From Cheilinus undulatus (Eukaryota > Chordata > Actinopteri > Labriformes > Labridae): a DNA stretch of 64,000 nt. The notes beneath the pieces were generated by a model. That model saw only the letters and a program-made list of their open reading frames with translations. It ran no database searches and had not been told where the DNA came from. The DNA is taken from assembly GCF_018320785.1 (NCBI RefSeq), contig NC_054867.1, positions 30,445,855-30,509,854 of the forward strand, read 5' to 3'. The first letter of the stretch is position 1. Each line of letters starts with the position of its first letter. Of this stretch, positions 1 through 11,792 are shown piece by piece. The position numbers were made by a program, and so were the translations under genes.

Positions 1-408
1 CAGCCTCGGAGGAGGGGGAGAGGGGACTCCATCATGTCTGCAGCTGTGTCATAGGTAAAGTTATCCTCAGATTTCACATGGCTCTAACCTCTTTATCCAC
101 CAAGGTGGGCTGAGAAAAGTTCTCCCAAACTTTGTAGTAGGTCCCATAGGTTAAAAAAGTAATCCAGTACTGCAGTCTGTGTTGAAATCGGCAGAATAGA
201 CGCTAATTAGCATACTTAACAAGCTAGCGCACGTTGCATGATGATGCATTCAAGTTGCCTGAGAAATTTTAGTGTTTAAAAAATGTGTATAAATATGTCA
301 ATATATTAATTAAAATAACCTAGTAATTCAAAAATGAATTTATTTATATTTTTAATCATTGAAGAACTTTCAAAAGGCGGTTGCTGCATAATTGATCATT
401 TAAAATGT
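1..408. other. Gene-free AT-rich stretch
   Basis: I see no coding frame, splice-flanked exon or RNA gene here. The sequence is plain AT-rich non-coding DNA leading into the AT microsatellite. Confidence 0.5.
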
Positions 409-432
409 AATTATATATATAATTATATAATA

Positions 433-470
<38 letters not shown>

Positions 471-474
471 TACC
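409..474. repeat. AT dinucleotide microsatellite
   Basis: A run of alternating A and T, interrupted in its first half by short AAT steps and pure over its last 30 or so bases. It directly abuts the LINE fragment that follows. Confidence 0.9.
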
Positions 475-475
475 C

Positions 476-690
476 TGTATGATCAGATGCCTTTCATCAG
501 TCATGCACACCCTAATGACTTCCTGTCTGGATTATTGCGGCCTATGTGGACTACCTAGCAAAGCCCTGGATGGCTCAAGCAGAACCCTGCTGCCAGAGCT
601 CTCACTCTCACAGAGCCCAGGCATCACATCACCCTACCCTTATCCAGCTTCTCTGGCCTCACAGAAGTCCCACCCTGTAGTGTAGTTTGG
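476..690 (+). mobile_element. LINE reverse transcriptase fragment (L2/CR1-like)
   Basis: The forward frame reads VMHTLMTSCLDYCG followed by a GLPSKALD stretch. This resembles the C-terminal thumb region of L2/CR1-type non-LTR retrotransposon reverse transcriptases, where a segment of the form IHxxxTSRLDYCN..LxGLP is typical. The later part fits better in a neighbouring frame, so the fragment is decayed. It covers only about 70 codons of a protein that is normally near 900 residues. There is no 3' tail or target duplication that I can define. The family call is from memory of the motif; it could belong to another LINE clade. Confidence 0.5.
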
Positions 691-1455
691 CCAAAGGGTC
701 AGGAACATGGTAGGAAGGTGACAGCAGACTTCTTTTCCCCAGCAGCGAGCTTCTTATTTACAGTGCTTAAAATTAACACGTGTTAACTTATCAAAAAAAC
801 AACAAAAATTGAGGGGAAATCAAATCAAATTAAACTAAATCATAACTAAATAGGCACGTGTTAAAGGCAGCACAGCCTCCCTGTCTCCCCCCGCAAATGC
901 AAACTCTCATGGCTTTATAGGCTGCCCAATTACAGGAGTAGCTGCATCTGTTAGAGAACTACTTACCAAGGGGTGGAAACCCATATTTCTCTACATACAA
1001 AGAAATGAGTCTAACTCTGAAATTAACCTTAACACATTCACTCAACTAAATGGCTTTTAAATAAACAAATGATATACATCTAATTGCTAAAAGAAACATT
1101 ACAAGTTCCAAAAGAAAATATCAATCAAAAAGGAAAATCCCAATGTGAGTATACACAAAGAAACATGAAAATCATAGTTAATGAAACTAAGACTAAATAA
1201 AGGTGATTTAATCAACTCAAAACTGTGTGTTTGCTTTAAATTATTTTGTGCTTTGATGTAAAAACTGTGACTAAATGCTGACACAAACAAACCTGGGATA
1301 GCAAGTGCTGCAATGTTACCAAAAGCAAAAGTAAATTATAGCTAAATTAACAAATATGAGAAATGTAATGTGATACTTAATGATATAAGTGACAATGTGG
1401 TGCATAAAGGAGAGGTCTCACCCACTTTGTCACACACCCCTCACCATGTCTGTCC
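691..1455. other. Gene-free stretch
   Basis: AT-rich non-coding DNA. The short open frame at 1099-1290 on the minus strand has no recognisable domain and a composition expected by chance. Nothing else is supported. Confidence 0.5.
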
Positions 1456-1457
1456 TC

Positions 1458-1725
1458 AATTACCTCCGCCAAGGAGGTTATGTGATTGGGTGGGTTTGTT
1501 AGTTTGTTGGTTAGTTAGTTTGTTAGAAACATAACTCAAAAAGTCGCAGATGGATTTGGATGAAATTTTCAGGAAATGTCAGAAGTGGCATAAAAAAAAA
1601 CTGATTAGATTTTGGGAGTGATCCGGATCACCGTCTGGATTCAGGAACTTTTTAAAGGATTCTGTACTATTGGGAGATAGGGCTGATGGCAGAGGTCTGC
1701 ACTGTTACCACTGTACACCAGGAGA
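1458..1725 (+). repeat. Interspersed repeat with ACCTCC/GGAGGT end hairpin, copy 1
   Basis: Begins with an ACCTCC-GCCAA-GGAGGT hairpin at 1462-1478, then a GTTTGTTAG-rich segment, then the words GATCCGGATCACCGTCTGGAT. The same order of words is found in reverse at 5653-5925. I recognise it as a repeat that is very common in fish genomes, but I cannot assign it to a class from sequence alone; no coding capacity is seen. Confidence 0.7.
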
Positions 1726-2007
1726 TGGCGGACATGAGTAACTTCTCAGAGCATAACAGGGAGAAAGACAGTGAATTGTAGTGAGAATACTCACAATGCT
1801 GAGAGGAATAGAGGAATATTCACCCTCTGCCATGACTTCCAGTCATCTAGTGAGACCATGGGTGAGACTGTCAGTGCATCTGTTGGCACCAGCAAGCAAT
1901 GCTTCCACCATGACCGTCCACCCATAGTGAAGCCAATGCTTTGCGTCACTGTGTCTCCACACCACCAGGGAGGGAGTAATCGGCGAATGCTGTGGTGGGG
2001 GCACATG
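1726..2007. other. Segment between two pieces of the hairpin repeat
   Basis: This ~280 bp interrupts or separates copy 1 from a second piece of the same repeat. Overlapping open frames exist on both strands (for example 1771-2097 forward), but none has a recognisable domain, and the longer one runs on into repeat sequence. Confidence 0.4.
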
Positions 2008-2115
2008 GGGACAGATCCAGGAATATTTTTAAGGATTCTTCACTATTGGGAGATAGGGCTAATGACGAATGTCTGTGCTCTCCAAGTGCTTTTCTAGTTG
2101 TGTTACTATTTTGGT
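2008..2115 (+). repeat. Interspersed hairpin-repeat fragment, copy 2
   Basis: Repeats the distal half of copy 1 (CACTATTGGGAGATAGGGCT) and continues into GCTCTCCAAGTGCTTTTCTAG, which is found in reverse at the outer end of the 5653-5925 copy. It therefore supplies the end of the element that copy 1 lacks. Confidence 0.65.
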
Positions 2116-2590
2116 GTGCAGTGAGCCTCTGTCATAATTTCCCCTCATTAGTTCTGCAGCTGCTTTTAAAACAGCAGCAGCAGTGTTGCTGTTGTGATAA
2201 GGATGCAGAGAAAAGTAACCAAATTTATACACTTCTTTCTGTAAACACATTGAAAAAAAAACTTAAAACAACTTTTAATGGACCACCTTTTATGTTTCAA
2301 ATCACTGCTCTCTCTCTGGAAAATAGATGGAAAGAGAAAATGAGAAGCTAAATAAGTCAATCAAACTAAACACTTAAAACGTGTGGGGGTGGGCTGTCAG
2401 TCATGTAGTCATTACACCTTCAAGTGGACTCATGATTGACTAGAAAAGAGACCTCTGACTGGTCCATCCTCATACGCCCAGAAACACATTAACCTGCAGA
2501 AACATGCAATGAGCCCCCAAAAATGTTTGATGTACTCCCACTGGCACCCAAAAGGAAGACGCTCCTTGAACCAGAGCATAAAAAGCCATC
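2116..2590. other. Gene-free stretch
   Basis: Non-coding sequence with a short CAG-type run near 2175. The open frames at 1992-2351 and 2166-2360 have no domain and no conserved neighbour. No gene is supported. Confidence 0.45.
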
Positions 2591-2594
2591 CTCA

Positions 2595-3119
2595 CTCTCC
2601 TCACGATCCATCTTGTTTCACACACCCATCTGGAAAACCAATTATAGACAGCACTCTTTTTTCTTCTTCTGTCACATCTTTACGGGCCAATCGGAGCAAC
2701 AAAACACGTGATGTAGCTGCTACTGAGCTGCACCCCTACTGAGGAGTAAACTCCAAAAAGAACTGCATAATGCGGACCATGGCAGTTGTTGACATGTCAG
2801 TACATGAATTTGTCATTTCTGAAAAGAAAACAACTCACTGCTGTTCTTTGTTCTTCTTTTAACGAAGAAATGTTGTCAAGTTCTGATAAAACTGGCGCTT
2901 CAGCAACATCCACGCTACTGTCTTCCCCCATAACTGCACCAGCCTCTTGTTGCTGCTTGCTTACATCACGACTCCACCGTGCCCGAAAGTACTGCCCATC
3001 GACGCTGATTGGTCCTGTCAATTTCTAATTGGGCCCAAACGGTTCAGATGGGAGCTTTGCAAGATGGATATGCCAATGAGAAACACGGAAATGGGTGATT
3101 CATCTGCTTTGCAAGGTTA
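2595..3119 (+). mobile_element. 550-bp MULE-like nonautonomous element, copy A
   Basis: Follows the 20895-21444 copy along almost its whole length: the CACCCATCTGG word near the left end, the ACACGTGATGTAGC stretch at about 2703, the GTTGTCAAGTTCTGATAAAACTGGCGC segment (internal words) near 2872-2900, and the right end TCTGCTTTGCAAGGTTA at 3103-3119. The left terminal repeat is degraded, and I could not find a target duplication. The minus strand carries an open frame (about 2797-3021) containing VLSELDNISSLKEEQRTAV, which is shared with other copies. Confidence 0.8.
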
Positions 3120-5540
3120 GTGCCTCCCCTCACGACTATGGAAACAAGCAGCTGCACTCCTGTCGACACACTCCTATATGCATGTCACAGTAGGAGACTT
3201 TAATGCTTCTATGAGTAGGCGGTCTCAGGAAATTGACGTAACAGAACAAAACAAAATGTCAGACAAAGAAACAGAGTTCACTTTACAATGTTATTCATTT
3301 AAATTTCATTTCTCTACTTGGGCATTAAATAGATTTCTCACTACGTGGCAATCCAGGAAGAATGAACCCATTTAAAGGTGTAAGATACAGCCTACAGACG
3401 CTTTACCAAGCGCCCTTATCAGCTGTGGCCTTCTGTGTACTCAGTGTTGGTATCACCTCATTATCCACAGCATGGTACAGTCAACCAGCGTCTCAGGTGT
3501 AACATTGGTCCTGACAGCACAGAGCAGCTCAGCTCTTAGTCTGATAAAGGACTGACAGCATGACGTGCTCTGGGTTAAGAATGAAGAGTGCTGCAGAAAT
3601 CATGAGTGCTGCATGTTGTCAAGGATTCCTCATGGACGGGTGACGTTGGAGCGGAACAACAGTTACTCTTGTTATTGCCCTGTTCTTAAAATGTATTGCG
3701 GTGTTTTTTGTTTAAAGAAAGTGTCAGTTAAATGGTTTTACTTTAAACAAAAAAGTATCTGGACTCTTGACAGTGCCTTAATGTTTGAAGCTCTATTTTT
3801 TTCCCTGTCACGTTAAAGGATTATCTACTCTGATCTCTGACAGATCAACATTTTATCACCTCTAACAACAGTTCTTTCTTTTTAACTCAAGATGCTCCCT
3901 GAATCTTAGTGTGCACACTTTTCACTGTACTAGACAGAGGATCTATCAACTGCTGTGTACACATCGTCATCAATAAAGGGGAGGTGGTGTTGTTTCCTTT
4001 AGGAGGATACCTGCTATCCTCTATGAACCCGCACTCACATATAAACAGAGGTACATTGATCCCTCAGAGAAATCTCCTGTAATGTGTTGTGTGAGCAAAC
4101 AGAGAGCACCCATAAATAAATCTGCTCCCTCTCTGCCATTTCCCTCTGCGTGCTCAGAGATGAGCCAGACTGCTTAGTTCGCCCTAAGGGGCAGATGAAA
4201 GAGAAATACTGATGAAGAGGAAGCCGCTGACGGACAGCAGAGAGACACAGAGACAGAGGTGAAGCTGAAAATTGGGGGTGGAGTTGAAGGGAGTAAAAGG
4301 TCAGCTGAGAGGAACGAACTGTGCATTACTAATCAAATACAGCAGGAGAGGGTAATCATGGTGTAGCATGCTCAGAGAGCAGTCCTATGAGCATGGGAAC
4401 AGCTGGAGAAACAGCACATCTGCATCATTGTCAGCCTGAACAACATTCCCTAATGGAAACACAAAAAGAAAACTTTTCAGATAACTGAATCCCTAGTCAG
4501 TTAATTTCAGCTTTTTAGAGTTTGAGGTTTAAAAATCTTAAAATTTATGTCACGATGTTAATGGAAATCAGGTTTTGGTTCTGCTTAGTGTTTTTGGTTT
4601 GCTGTGAGAAAATACAGCTCACACTTCAAATCAATAGACAAGCTCATTTCCATTTGACCTTCTAGAGTAAAAAAAGGCCACATTATGTTGTGAGATGTGG
4701 GGGGTTTTTTGTTGTTGAATTTCTGAATGCTGGATCACATGTGCAATTAAAGCATGACACACTCAAGGTCCATTTATTCACTACAGCCAACAACTGTTTC
4801 ATGATCATTTAGAGAGATGTTCTCTAGTGTATGTAATGTCTTACTTTGTCCAAAAATTCTCATTAGTTTAAAAACTCTACTTACTGACACAAAACACCAA
4901 AAATCCCATTTAAAGGCTGGCATCATTATAGCTTTTTAAATATTTAATGGGCACAATTAGGACAGTCAAACAATTTAAATTTCTGATCAAGATGAATAAA
5001 TTAAGAATTTATGTTGTCAATTGTGATTTATTTTGAAATTACACTACCCTGCATTTTAAACCATTTTTGTTTCATTTTGGAGTTTGTATTGTCTTAGACT
5101 AAGGGTTATTTATTTCCTGTACAGATGCAAACCTGCTTTAATTTTGAAAGACAATAAAGAACTTTGGGTGGATCAACAGTTTTGACTTAACCAGGATGGA
5201 CTGAAAAAGGAATAAGGGAACAGTAACAGACAGATTTTAATTAAACAAAGTGCAGATGATGTGACTTATCCACTGAACTGTCTATGAGGTTTTTTTTTTT
5301 TTTAAGTGAAATGAGACATAGAGCTGCATTGGTGGACTTATTTATATCATTGTGGCTTCAGGGGAGACAATAAAATAAATCACGATGAAAAAAGTTGAAT
5401 GCATTAATGATAGGACTAAATTAATTATGCACTAATGATGACAGCTTTTATGAATGTTTTGGTAAATTTATTAACTGCTATTTTCTAATGACCTGTAACA
5501 CCTGATAGACTGTCCCATACATCCACTAGATATATTTTAC
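3120..5540. other. Gene-free stretch
   Basis: About 2.4 kb with no supported exon. Short frames (3178-3375, 3565-3816) lack domains. The DNA is AT-rich with a T run near 5290. I see no repeat family that I can name. Confidence 0.5.
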
Positions 5541-5544
5541 ATTA

Positions 5545-5652
5545 ATCTGGGAAACGTCCCATAGAGAGTGTTGTGGAAGGGCAGGACTTTTCAAAAAATT
5601 CTCCAGAAGTTGATTGGACAAACCCTCTGTCACATTCATGACGGGCAAATCA
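5545..5652 (+). mobile_element. MULE-like element, 5' fragment only (copy B)
   Basis: Matches the left quarter of the 550 bp family: GAAGGGCAGGACTTTTCAAA, then TTGATTGGACAAACCCTCTG, then ACGGGCAAATCAGGGCAACA. The match stops where the hairpin repeat begins, so the rest was either lost or never inserted. Confidence 0.55.
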
Positions 5653-5925
5653 GGGCAACAAGACAAAACTAGAAAAGCACTCAGAGAGCACAGACCATTA
5701 GCCCTATCTCTCAATAGTACAGAAACCTTTAAAAAATTTCTGGATCCAGACGGTGATCCAGATCACTCCCAAAATCTAATCAGTTCTTCCTTATGCCATT
5801 TCTGACATTTCCTGAAAATTTCCTGAAAATCAGTCCACAACTTTTGAGTTATGTTGCTAACAAACAAACAAACTAACTAACCCTGCTGATCACATAACCT
5901 CCTTAGCGGAGGTAATTAGATCAAA
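5653..5925 (-). repeat. Interspersed hairpin repeat, copy 3 (reverse)
   Basis: Reverse complement of the arrangement at 1458-1725 plus 2008-2115, ending with AACCTCCTTAGCGGAGGT near 5896-5913. Its joint with the fragment on its left suggests that one element landed in, or beside, the other. Confidence 0.7.
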
Positions 5926-8340
5926 ACTCACATGTTGTTTTTTTATTTTCTTTGTTTGAAAATGTGTGGTTCGGTTCTACACTCTGACATCAAATTTATA
6001 CCCTGCCTATGTAATGTGACTCCAGTTTTAGGGGGCTGAAGAGGAAATTATTAAACTTCTGGTGCGTTATGGTTTTAGAATAATAATGGCACTTTTAGGG
6101 CAATCAGATTAATATGTAAGCATATTGATTTTTGCCCAGATGGTGCATAGATTTGTTGGCATTTAAAACCTTAATTTGTGATTAAAATTGTGTAAGACAG
6201 TGCAGACAGCTGCCCCATAAGCAAAACGTTTCTGGGGAATTTCCTGGACCATCCTTCGTTTGGGCTCAGCTCCTGGGTTAAAGCACAGTCAGGAAGATGG
6301 GAGAAGAAGAACATACAACCACGAGACATCAATACTCAGAGTGCCTTAGACTACAATGGCTGCCTATTTCTTTTTTCTCAGAATAATGTGTTTCCTTGTA
6401 CAACATCTGTATAAAGGACTCTTATGAGGACAATGTGTCTTATTATGCAGGGTTCCCTTCGAACTTACGTTAACATGAACATCATCTTTGCACTAACCTT
6501 TGAAAGTGAACACCATACATATCACACTGTAAATAACAACAAATATATTTTTTCATTAAAGAAAAACTCAGAACATTATAAACAGTGCCAGTGATGGATT
6601 ATTTGTGCTAGATTCATATTAAAGGTGCAGATTATTATTCTACAAGCATGTAAGACATTGTGACTATCACAACAACCAGCCTGCATCTCACTGAAAAATA
6701 ATCCAAATAACAACAGGCACATTTATTTATTTATTTAGCATTTGTTCTAGCAGGGAGAGTCCAGGAGACACAGGAGTAACTCCAATTACAAGAGCTGGCC
6801 AAAAGCAATCTTGTTTTAGATTCTAGTCCCAGGACAGAAGTTGCTTTCATCCCTGATGTAACATAAACTTAAAATTACATTTTAATGGAAAACAACTGAA
6901 AAAAAAACAAAAAACAAAAAAAAAAAACAGCAGTTACAGGCATGCAAAGCAATAATAATAAGAAGGGGTAAAGCACTAGGATGTAGTGCTGAATAAAACA
7001 GCAGCACATGTGAAGCAATAAAATGAGAAAAGCTAATGTTGTTAGAAATATGCAGCATGAAGACATGTCTCATGTAATCGGATGCCAATTAAGACATGCA
7101 AAGCAGAACCAGTGAGTATGAGAGCATATTTTATCTTTTAATTGATTTCTGATACATTTTTTTCTACAGATTACTTTGCACACTGATCATGTCACAAATG
7201 TGTTACCTCCATATTCAGAGGTTAACTAGCAACAGTCATGATACTAAATAAATATGCATCATGTCCTTCCTGTCATGTCAGGAGCAATCTTACACAAACA
7301 CAAGGAACAGGCTGCTCTGCTTAGAGTGTTTGAACAGCTGATGATGGCTTTAATACATGATTTTCTTTTCATGGGAATAATCCCCCCTCCATACAGCCAT
7401 GAATATAAAATGATTAGTACATGAAAGTCAACAGATTATGCATGTTGGAGAAGAGAGTTTAATTAAAATCCTTTCTAATCCTAGTTAATGACAGTAACAA
7501 TCCTCCGACACAAATAAGAAGAAGTAATGCTGATCACCACTCATCATCCCTCTGTCCTTCATCTGCCTCTTTGTTTCTTAACATCCGACTCACATTTCAT
7601 TATCTTCCTAAAATAATGGCCAGAGTCATATTTTCAAGTTTTTCAGGAGACAGAAAAAACGGAAACAAATATAGAGTATATGATATTTATGAACTATCCC
7701 TCACATAACAGTGTGACAACAGAAGAATTTTGGCGTACAAATAATGCTCAGTCAATTCTTTAACATTAGAGGATTAGATGACTCAGGCCAATTTATGAAC
7801 AGGTCTTTGTGACTTAGGCAGTTTTGAACCTGACTTAGGCCAGATTACTTCTGGAATAAGTGACTTTGGCTAAACAGTGTACCTTCTTTTTTCCCACCAC
7901 TGTGACAGACGATGAGGAACAGTAAGCCAAAATGTCAGTGAAGCACCCAGAGACACAGGAGACAGAGATATGCTGCTCTATCTCTTTAATGATGGTGCCA
8001 TTGCCATTTGAATAGGGCCTGATCAGAGTCAGGATAATCAAGATAATCTCCCACCAAAAAGGAAAAACAGTTTAACCTGTTAAAGCATACCTGGTGCCGA
8101 ATCATACTGGTGTATTCTGTGCTCTCTGTCATTATGGATCCCTGCTTTCTACAGCTGACAGGCGGATGCATTGAGATGCATTTTGTTATGATGGATTAAC
8201 ACACAGAGGAGAAATATAATGGATTATGACTGTCTAACAAAAACTGAATTGCATTTTAGACTAGTTTACGTTTTTATTTTACGTCTGCTTGATGAAAACT
8301 AAACTTAATATAAGTCAATATTTAAGTCATCAAAGTTCTT
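5926..8340. other. Gene-free stretch
   Basis: About 2.4 kb of AT-rich non-coding DNA. It has an A-rich tract at 6900-6928 and a short TTTA run near 6722. Minus-strand frames at 6875-7088 are translations of this low-complexity tract. Nothing else is supported. Confidence 0.5.
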
Positions 8341-8935
8341 TTTTTTTAGCTCGTCTTATGCCCTCTTCATACGGGAATAGTATGACCTCTGGTATTTTGT
8401 AATAGTCGTGCAAGACATCTGTGTTCTCAATCCTGTACCAAATTGACCATCTCTGTAACAGGGTAAAATTTCCAGAGCAAATTACCGACCACATTATAGC
8501 GTGCACACAGAGGTCCACAGGTTATACTTATCCTGTACAAACCAGCATCTCTGTAATTTAGGGGGTAAATTATGTTTTATTTACAGTCCATGCAGCTTTT
8601 ACTGATCCTTTCTATCATTAAAAAGAATAATAGAGGCTGAGCAGGACATTGTTAACAAAGTTTTGACACACATAGGCTATTCTACTCAGTTAAAAGTAAG
8701 AAAAATTTTGGTTTGCTTGCTCCATTATCATTTTATCTGTTTTTGGTGAAATTCCAGCAGTATTACAGCACCACTTACACACCTGGCATATGTGCTACAG
8801 TGTCTTCAGTCATTTTGAATGGGTTCATGCTTACACGGACATTTCGTGAAGCAATGCTGTTTACGGAAAACAATTTCAAAACAAAACAGAAATATATTGT
8901 TTTCTTTTCTGTGTGGACACGGCCTAAAATGCTTC
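8341..8935. repeat. Possible DNA-transposon remnant
   Basis: The stretch ends in TGTGTGGACACGGCCT (about 8910-8926), a wording I associate with termini of hAT-like or similar nonautonomous DNA transposons in fish, and begins near a loosely related CCCTCTTCATACGG. I cannot define clean terminal repeats or target duplications, so the boundaries are soft. Confidence 0.25.
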
Positions 8936-10600
8936 CTCCCTTAGAGCATGCTCACTAAATTAATTAAAAAGCAACTTTTGCTTGGATGCATCAACTTTAC
9001 ATTTCCTCACAAATAATTTTAAAATAGGACGACTGATATTTTATTTGTAATGCAACAAGAGATACATATACCTGTACAAGAGCAAGACTAAAAGTCAGAG
9101 GGCCACCTCAAGCTCAGCCGTTTTCCCGTGAACACTGATGTGTATCGTGTGTTCATTGGTCAGACTGATGGCTGTTGATCTGGAGGATGGGGCAGCTACG
9201 CCAAACTGGATCTCTGAACAGAGGAGGGAAAAGAAATAACAATCAGCTTCTTACTATCCTTTCTTCACAGCTCTCTCTGGTGGTTTCAAACCAATTAACA
9301 CAGTTTCAGGCAACAGCTCCTTTAGACTCTCATGTGACAGCACGGTGTGGGTCATACCTGGAGTCTCCTATCATCTGATATCAGTGTGACAACAAGTATA
9401 AGACCCAAAACAGCAATAATTTTTTTACTGATTTCAGAAAAGCTCCAAATGATTAAGAACACGGTTCTTTTTGGAATTCTTCAAGTTGAACACGTCCACA
9501 AGTAAATCAGTGAATTAGGAGTCTTTAACGAGAATTGTTCAAGGCAAGCAAATTGAAAACAAATCAATGTAATAAAAGCAATGGAAGCCTTTCAGCCGAC
9601 TCAATTTCAGTAGTTTTCTTTTTTGTTTTGCAGTAAAGGTCATTACTGACGTAAATACTGGGAAACCATTTTACAAGAGACATAAAAGAGAGAGACATCA
9701 GAAAAACAGTGTGGGCAGCATGGGAAAAATCCCACCCAATGATGAATATTTACCAACACCAAAACTCCTGTGACAAAGACAGACCATGAAAAAAAAATGT
9801 CTAAAAGACCCTGGAGGCTCAGCTTCAAACTGAGCAGCTGTTTGAGACTGAAAAACAGGATCAGAGCTGTGAAAGTACAGTGACTGTGTCATTCAGATTT
9901 CCAGTTACATCTTATGAAATGTTTTATTATTTTTGATTTATAGAAACATGCACGTACACTGGTGGATAAAGGAAAGTTCTGTAGAAAAAAATCAGAAATG
10001 TGTGATTAAGATTAGTTTGGCCAGATAAATAAAACATCCCTATGCTCTTTTTTTATACTGTGTGCTATATGGAGTGGATATTGTCCAGGCTGGCACAACA
10101 CGTTAATGTTACATCAGGAAAACACTGACTCATTAGAATAAGAATAAATAAAATCTCCAGAACATGAAATGATTACTTAAAATAAAATGTCTACCTATGA
10201 CCTGTTGTTGGGTTGATGTGGGCTGACGGTGTCTGAGTCTAAACCATGCACAACAAACATTTAACAAATGCAGCATTTTGGTTGTAAGTTAAGTATCAGG
10301 TATCAGGGGTTGGTGCTAGAGGTTAGGTCCTGCCACATATACTGAGGCTCTAGTCCTCCATGCAGCAGCACAGGCACAAGTCTGATTTGTGGCTCCTTTC
10401 ATTTTCTCTCCCTAAATTTCTGCTCCATCTTTCACCCTACCTTAACAAGAGGCAGAAGCCCCAAAATCTTCTTAATAAATAAACATCAGTTCCATATTAA
10501 CACCCAGAGTTCAGGAGAACCTAAAAATTCAGCAATCAGTTATTGGAAATAAACAAAATCTGGCTGACGTCAAAACATAATGATGCATTGATTTGGCCAT
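8936..10600. other. Gene-free stretch
   Basis: About 1.7 kb with no supported exon or nameable repeat. Short frames at 9175-9378 and 9643-9892 have no domain. Confidence 0.5.
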
Positions 10601-10604
10601 GAGT

Positions 10605-11682
10605 CTCAAACAGTGTATTTAGTTTCTTCCCATGAACCTCAAGGTGTAGGATACTCCAGAAGCTTGCAGTCGTGCATGAACCTACTACTCGGCTGCCCTA
10701 TCCAACGCTCACAAGCAGAAATGGTTGCAGTGGGCCCAGAAATACATGAAGGCTCATTTTCAAACTGTCTTTTTTACTGATGAGTGCCTTGCAACCCTGG
10801 ATGGTCCAGATGGAGGAGTAGTGGATGGTTGGTGGATGGCCACCACGTCCCAACAAGGCAACATCAGCAAGGAGGTGGCGGAGTCATGTTCTGGGCCGGA
10901 TTCATGAGGAGAGAGCTGGTAGGCCCATTTAGGGTCCCTGAATCTGTGAAAAGGACCTCGGCAAAGTATATAGAGTTTCTGACTGATCTCTTTCTTCCAT
11001 GGTATAAAAAGAAGAGCAGTGCCTTTTGTAGCAAAATTATCTTTATGCATGACAATGTACCATCTCATGCTGCAAAGAATACCTCTGTGTCATTGGTTGC
11101 TATGGGCATAAAAGGAAAGAAACTCATGGTGTGGCCCCCATCCTCCCCTGACCTCAACCCTACTGAGAACCTTTGGAGCATCCTCAAGCTAAAGATCTAT
11201 GAGGGTGGGAGGCAGTTCACATCAAAACAGCAGCTCTGGGAGGATATTCTGACATCCTGCAAAGAAATGCAAGCAAAAACTCTCCAAAAACTCACAAGTT
11301 CAATGAATGCGAGAATTGTGAAGGTGATATCAAAGAGGGGCTCCTATGTTAACATGTAACTTGGCCTGTTAAGATTTTTTTTGATTGGAGTAGCTTTTGA
11401 TTTCAGTAAATATGACCTTCTAATGCTGCAAATTCAACCAATGACCATTTTCAGTTCTTTACAACCTATAAAATGTTTTAAAAACTTTGTTTTGCATAAT
11501 AATGTGGAACAGTGCATTTTGAGGTTTTTATTTTTAAAAATATAATTATCATTATGAAGGTTGTTAAAAAACATTTGAATTATGCTCTAAAGGCTGATGA
11601 AAAATATTCAGACTGTCATTTGCATTAATATTTCGTAAAATAAGAGAAAAATGTCATTTGCATAATAATTTGGAATGTGGCA
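10605..11682 (+). mobile_element. Tc1/mariner-like DNA transposon, 5'-truncated (DD37E type)
   Basis: Contains the C-terminal two thirds of a transposase and a 3' end with the repeated words TTTGCATAATAATGTGGAA (about 11491) and TTTGCATAATAATTTGGAA (about 11657), which look like the inner and outer parts of a right terminal repeat. The matching left terminal repeat and the N-terminal DNA-binding domain are missing, so this is an inactive partial copy. Confidence 0.8.
10640..11359 (+). pseudogene. Tc1-like transposase remnant, DDE domain
   Basis: The readable protein is a DDE transposase. The first acidic residue is in FFTDE (about 10776), the second in FMHDN (about 11044), and the glutamate in SPDLNPTENLW (about 11147-11179). 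I count 37 residues between the second Asp and the Glu, against 34 in classical Tc1. The frame changes once at about 10815, inside the segment after LDGPDG, and the N-terminal helix-turn-helix region is absent. It ends with a stop after GSYVNM. Normal length would be near 340 residues; about 230 remain. From memory, the DD37E spacing matches the 'TRT' group of vertebrate Tc1 relatives. Confidence 0.8.
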
Positions 11683-11792
11683 TAAAGAAACTGGGGTTGG
11701 CTGATTGTGGATTAAATCATTGATTGATTTATTGGTTCCAGGTAAGAGCAGGTCATAATGCTGCTGCAGGAACAATGATTCCAGCTGGATGC

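Noticed and set aside
1771-2351. Overlapping open frames of 108 and 119 codons
   Set aside because: They run across repeat fragments, overlap each other in different frames and show no domain or splice pattern.
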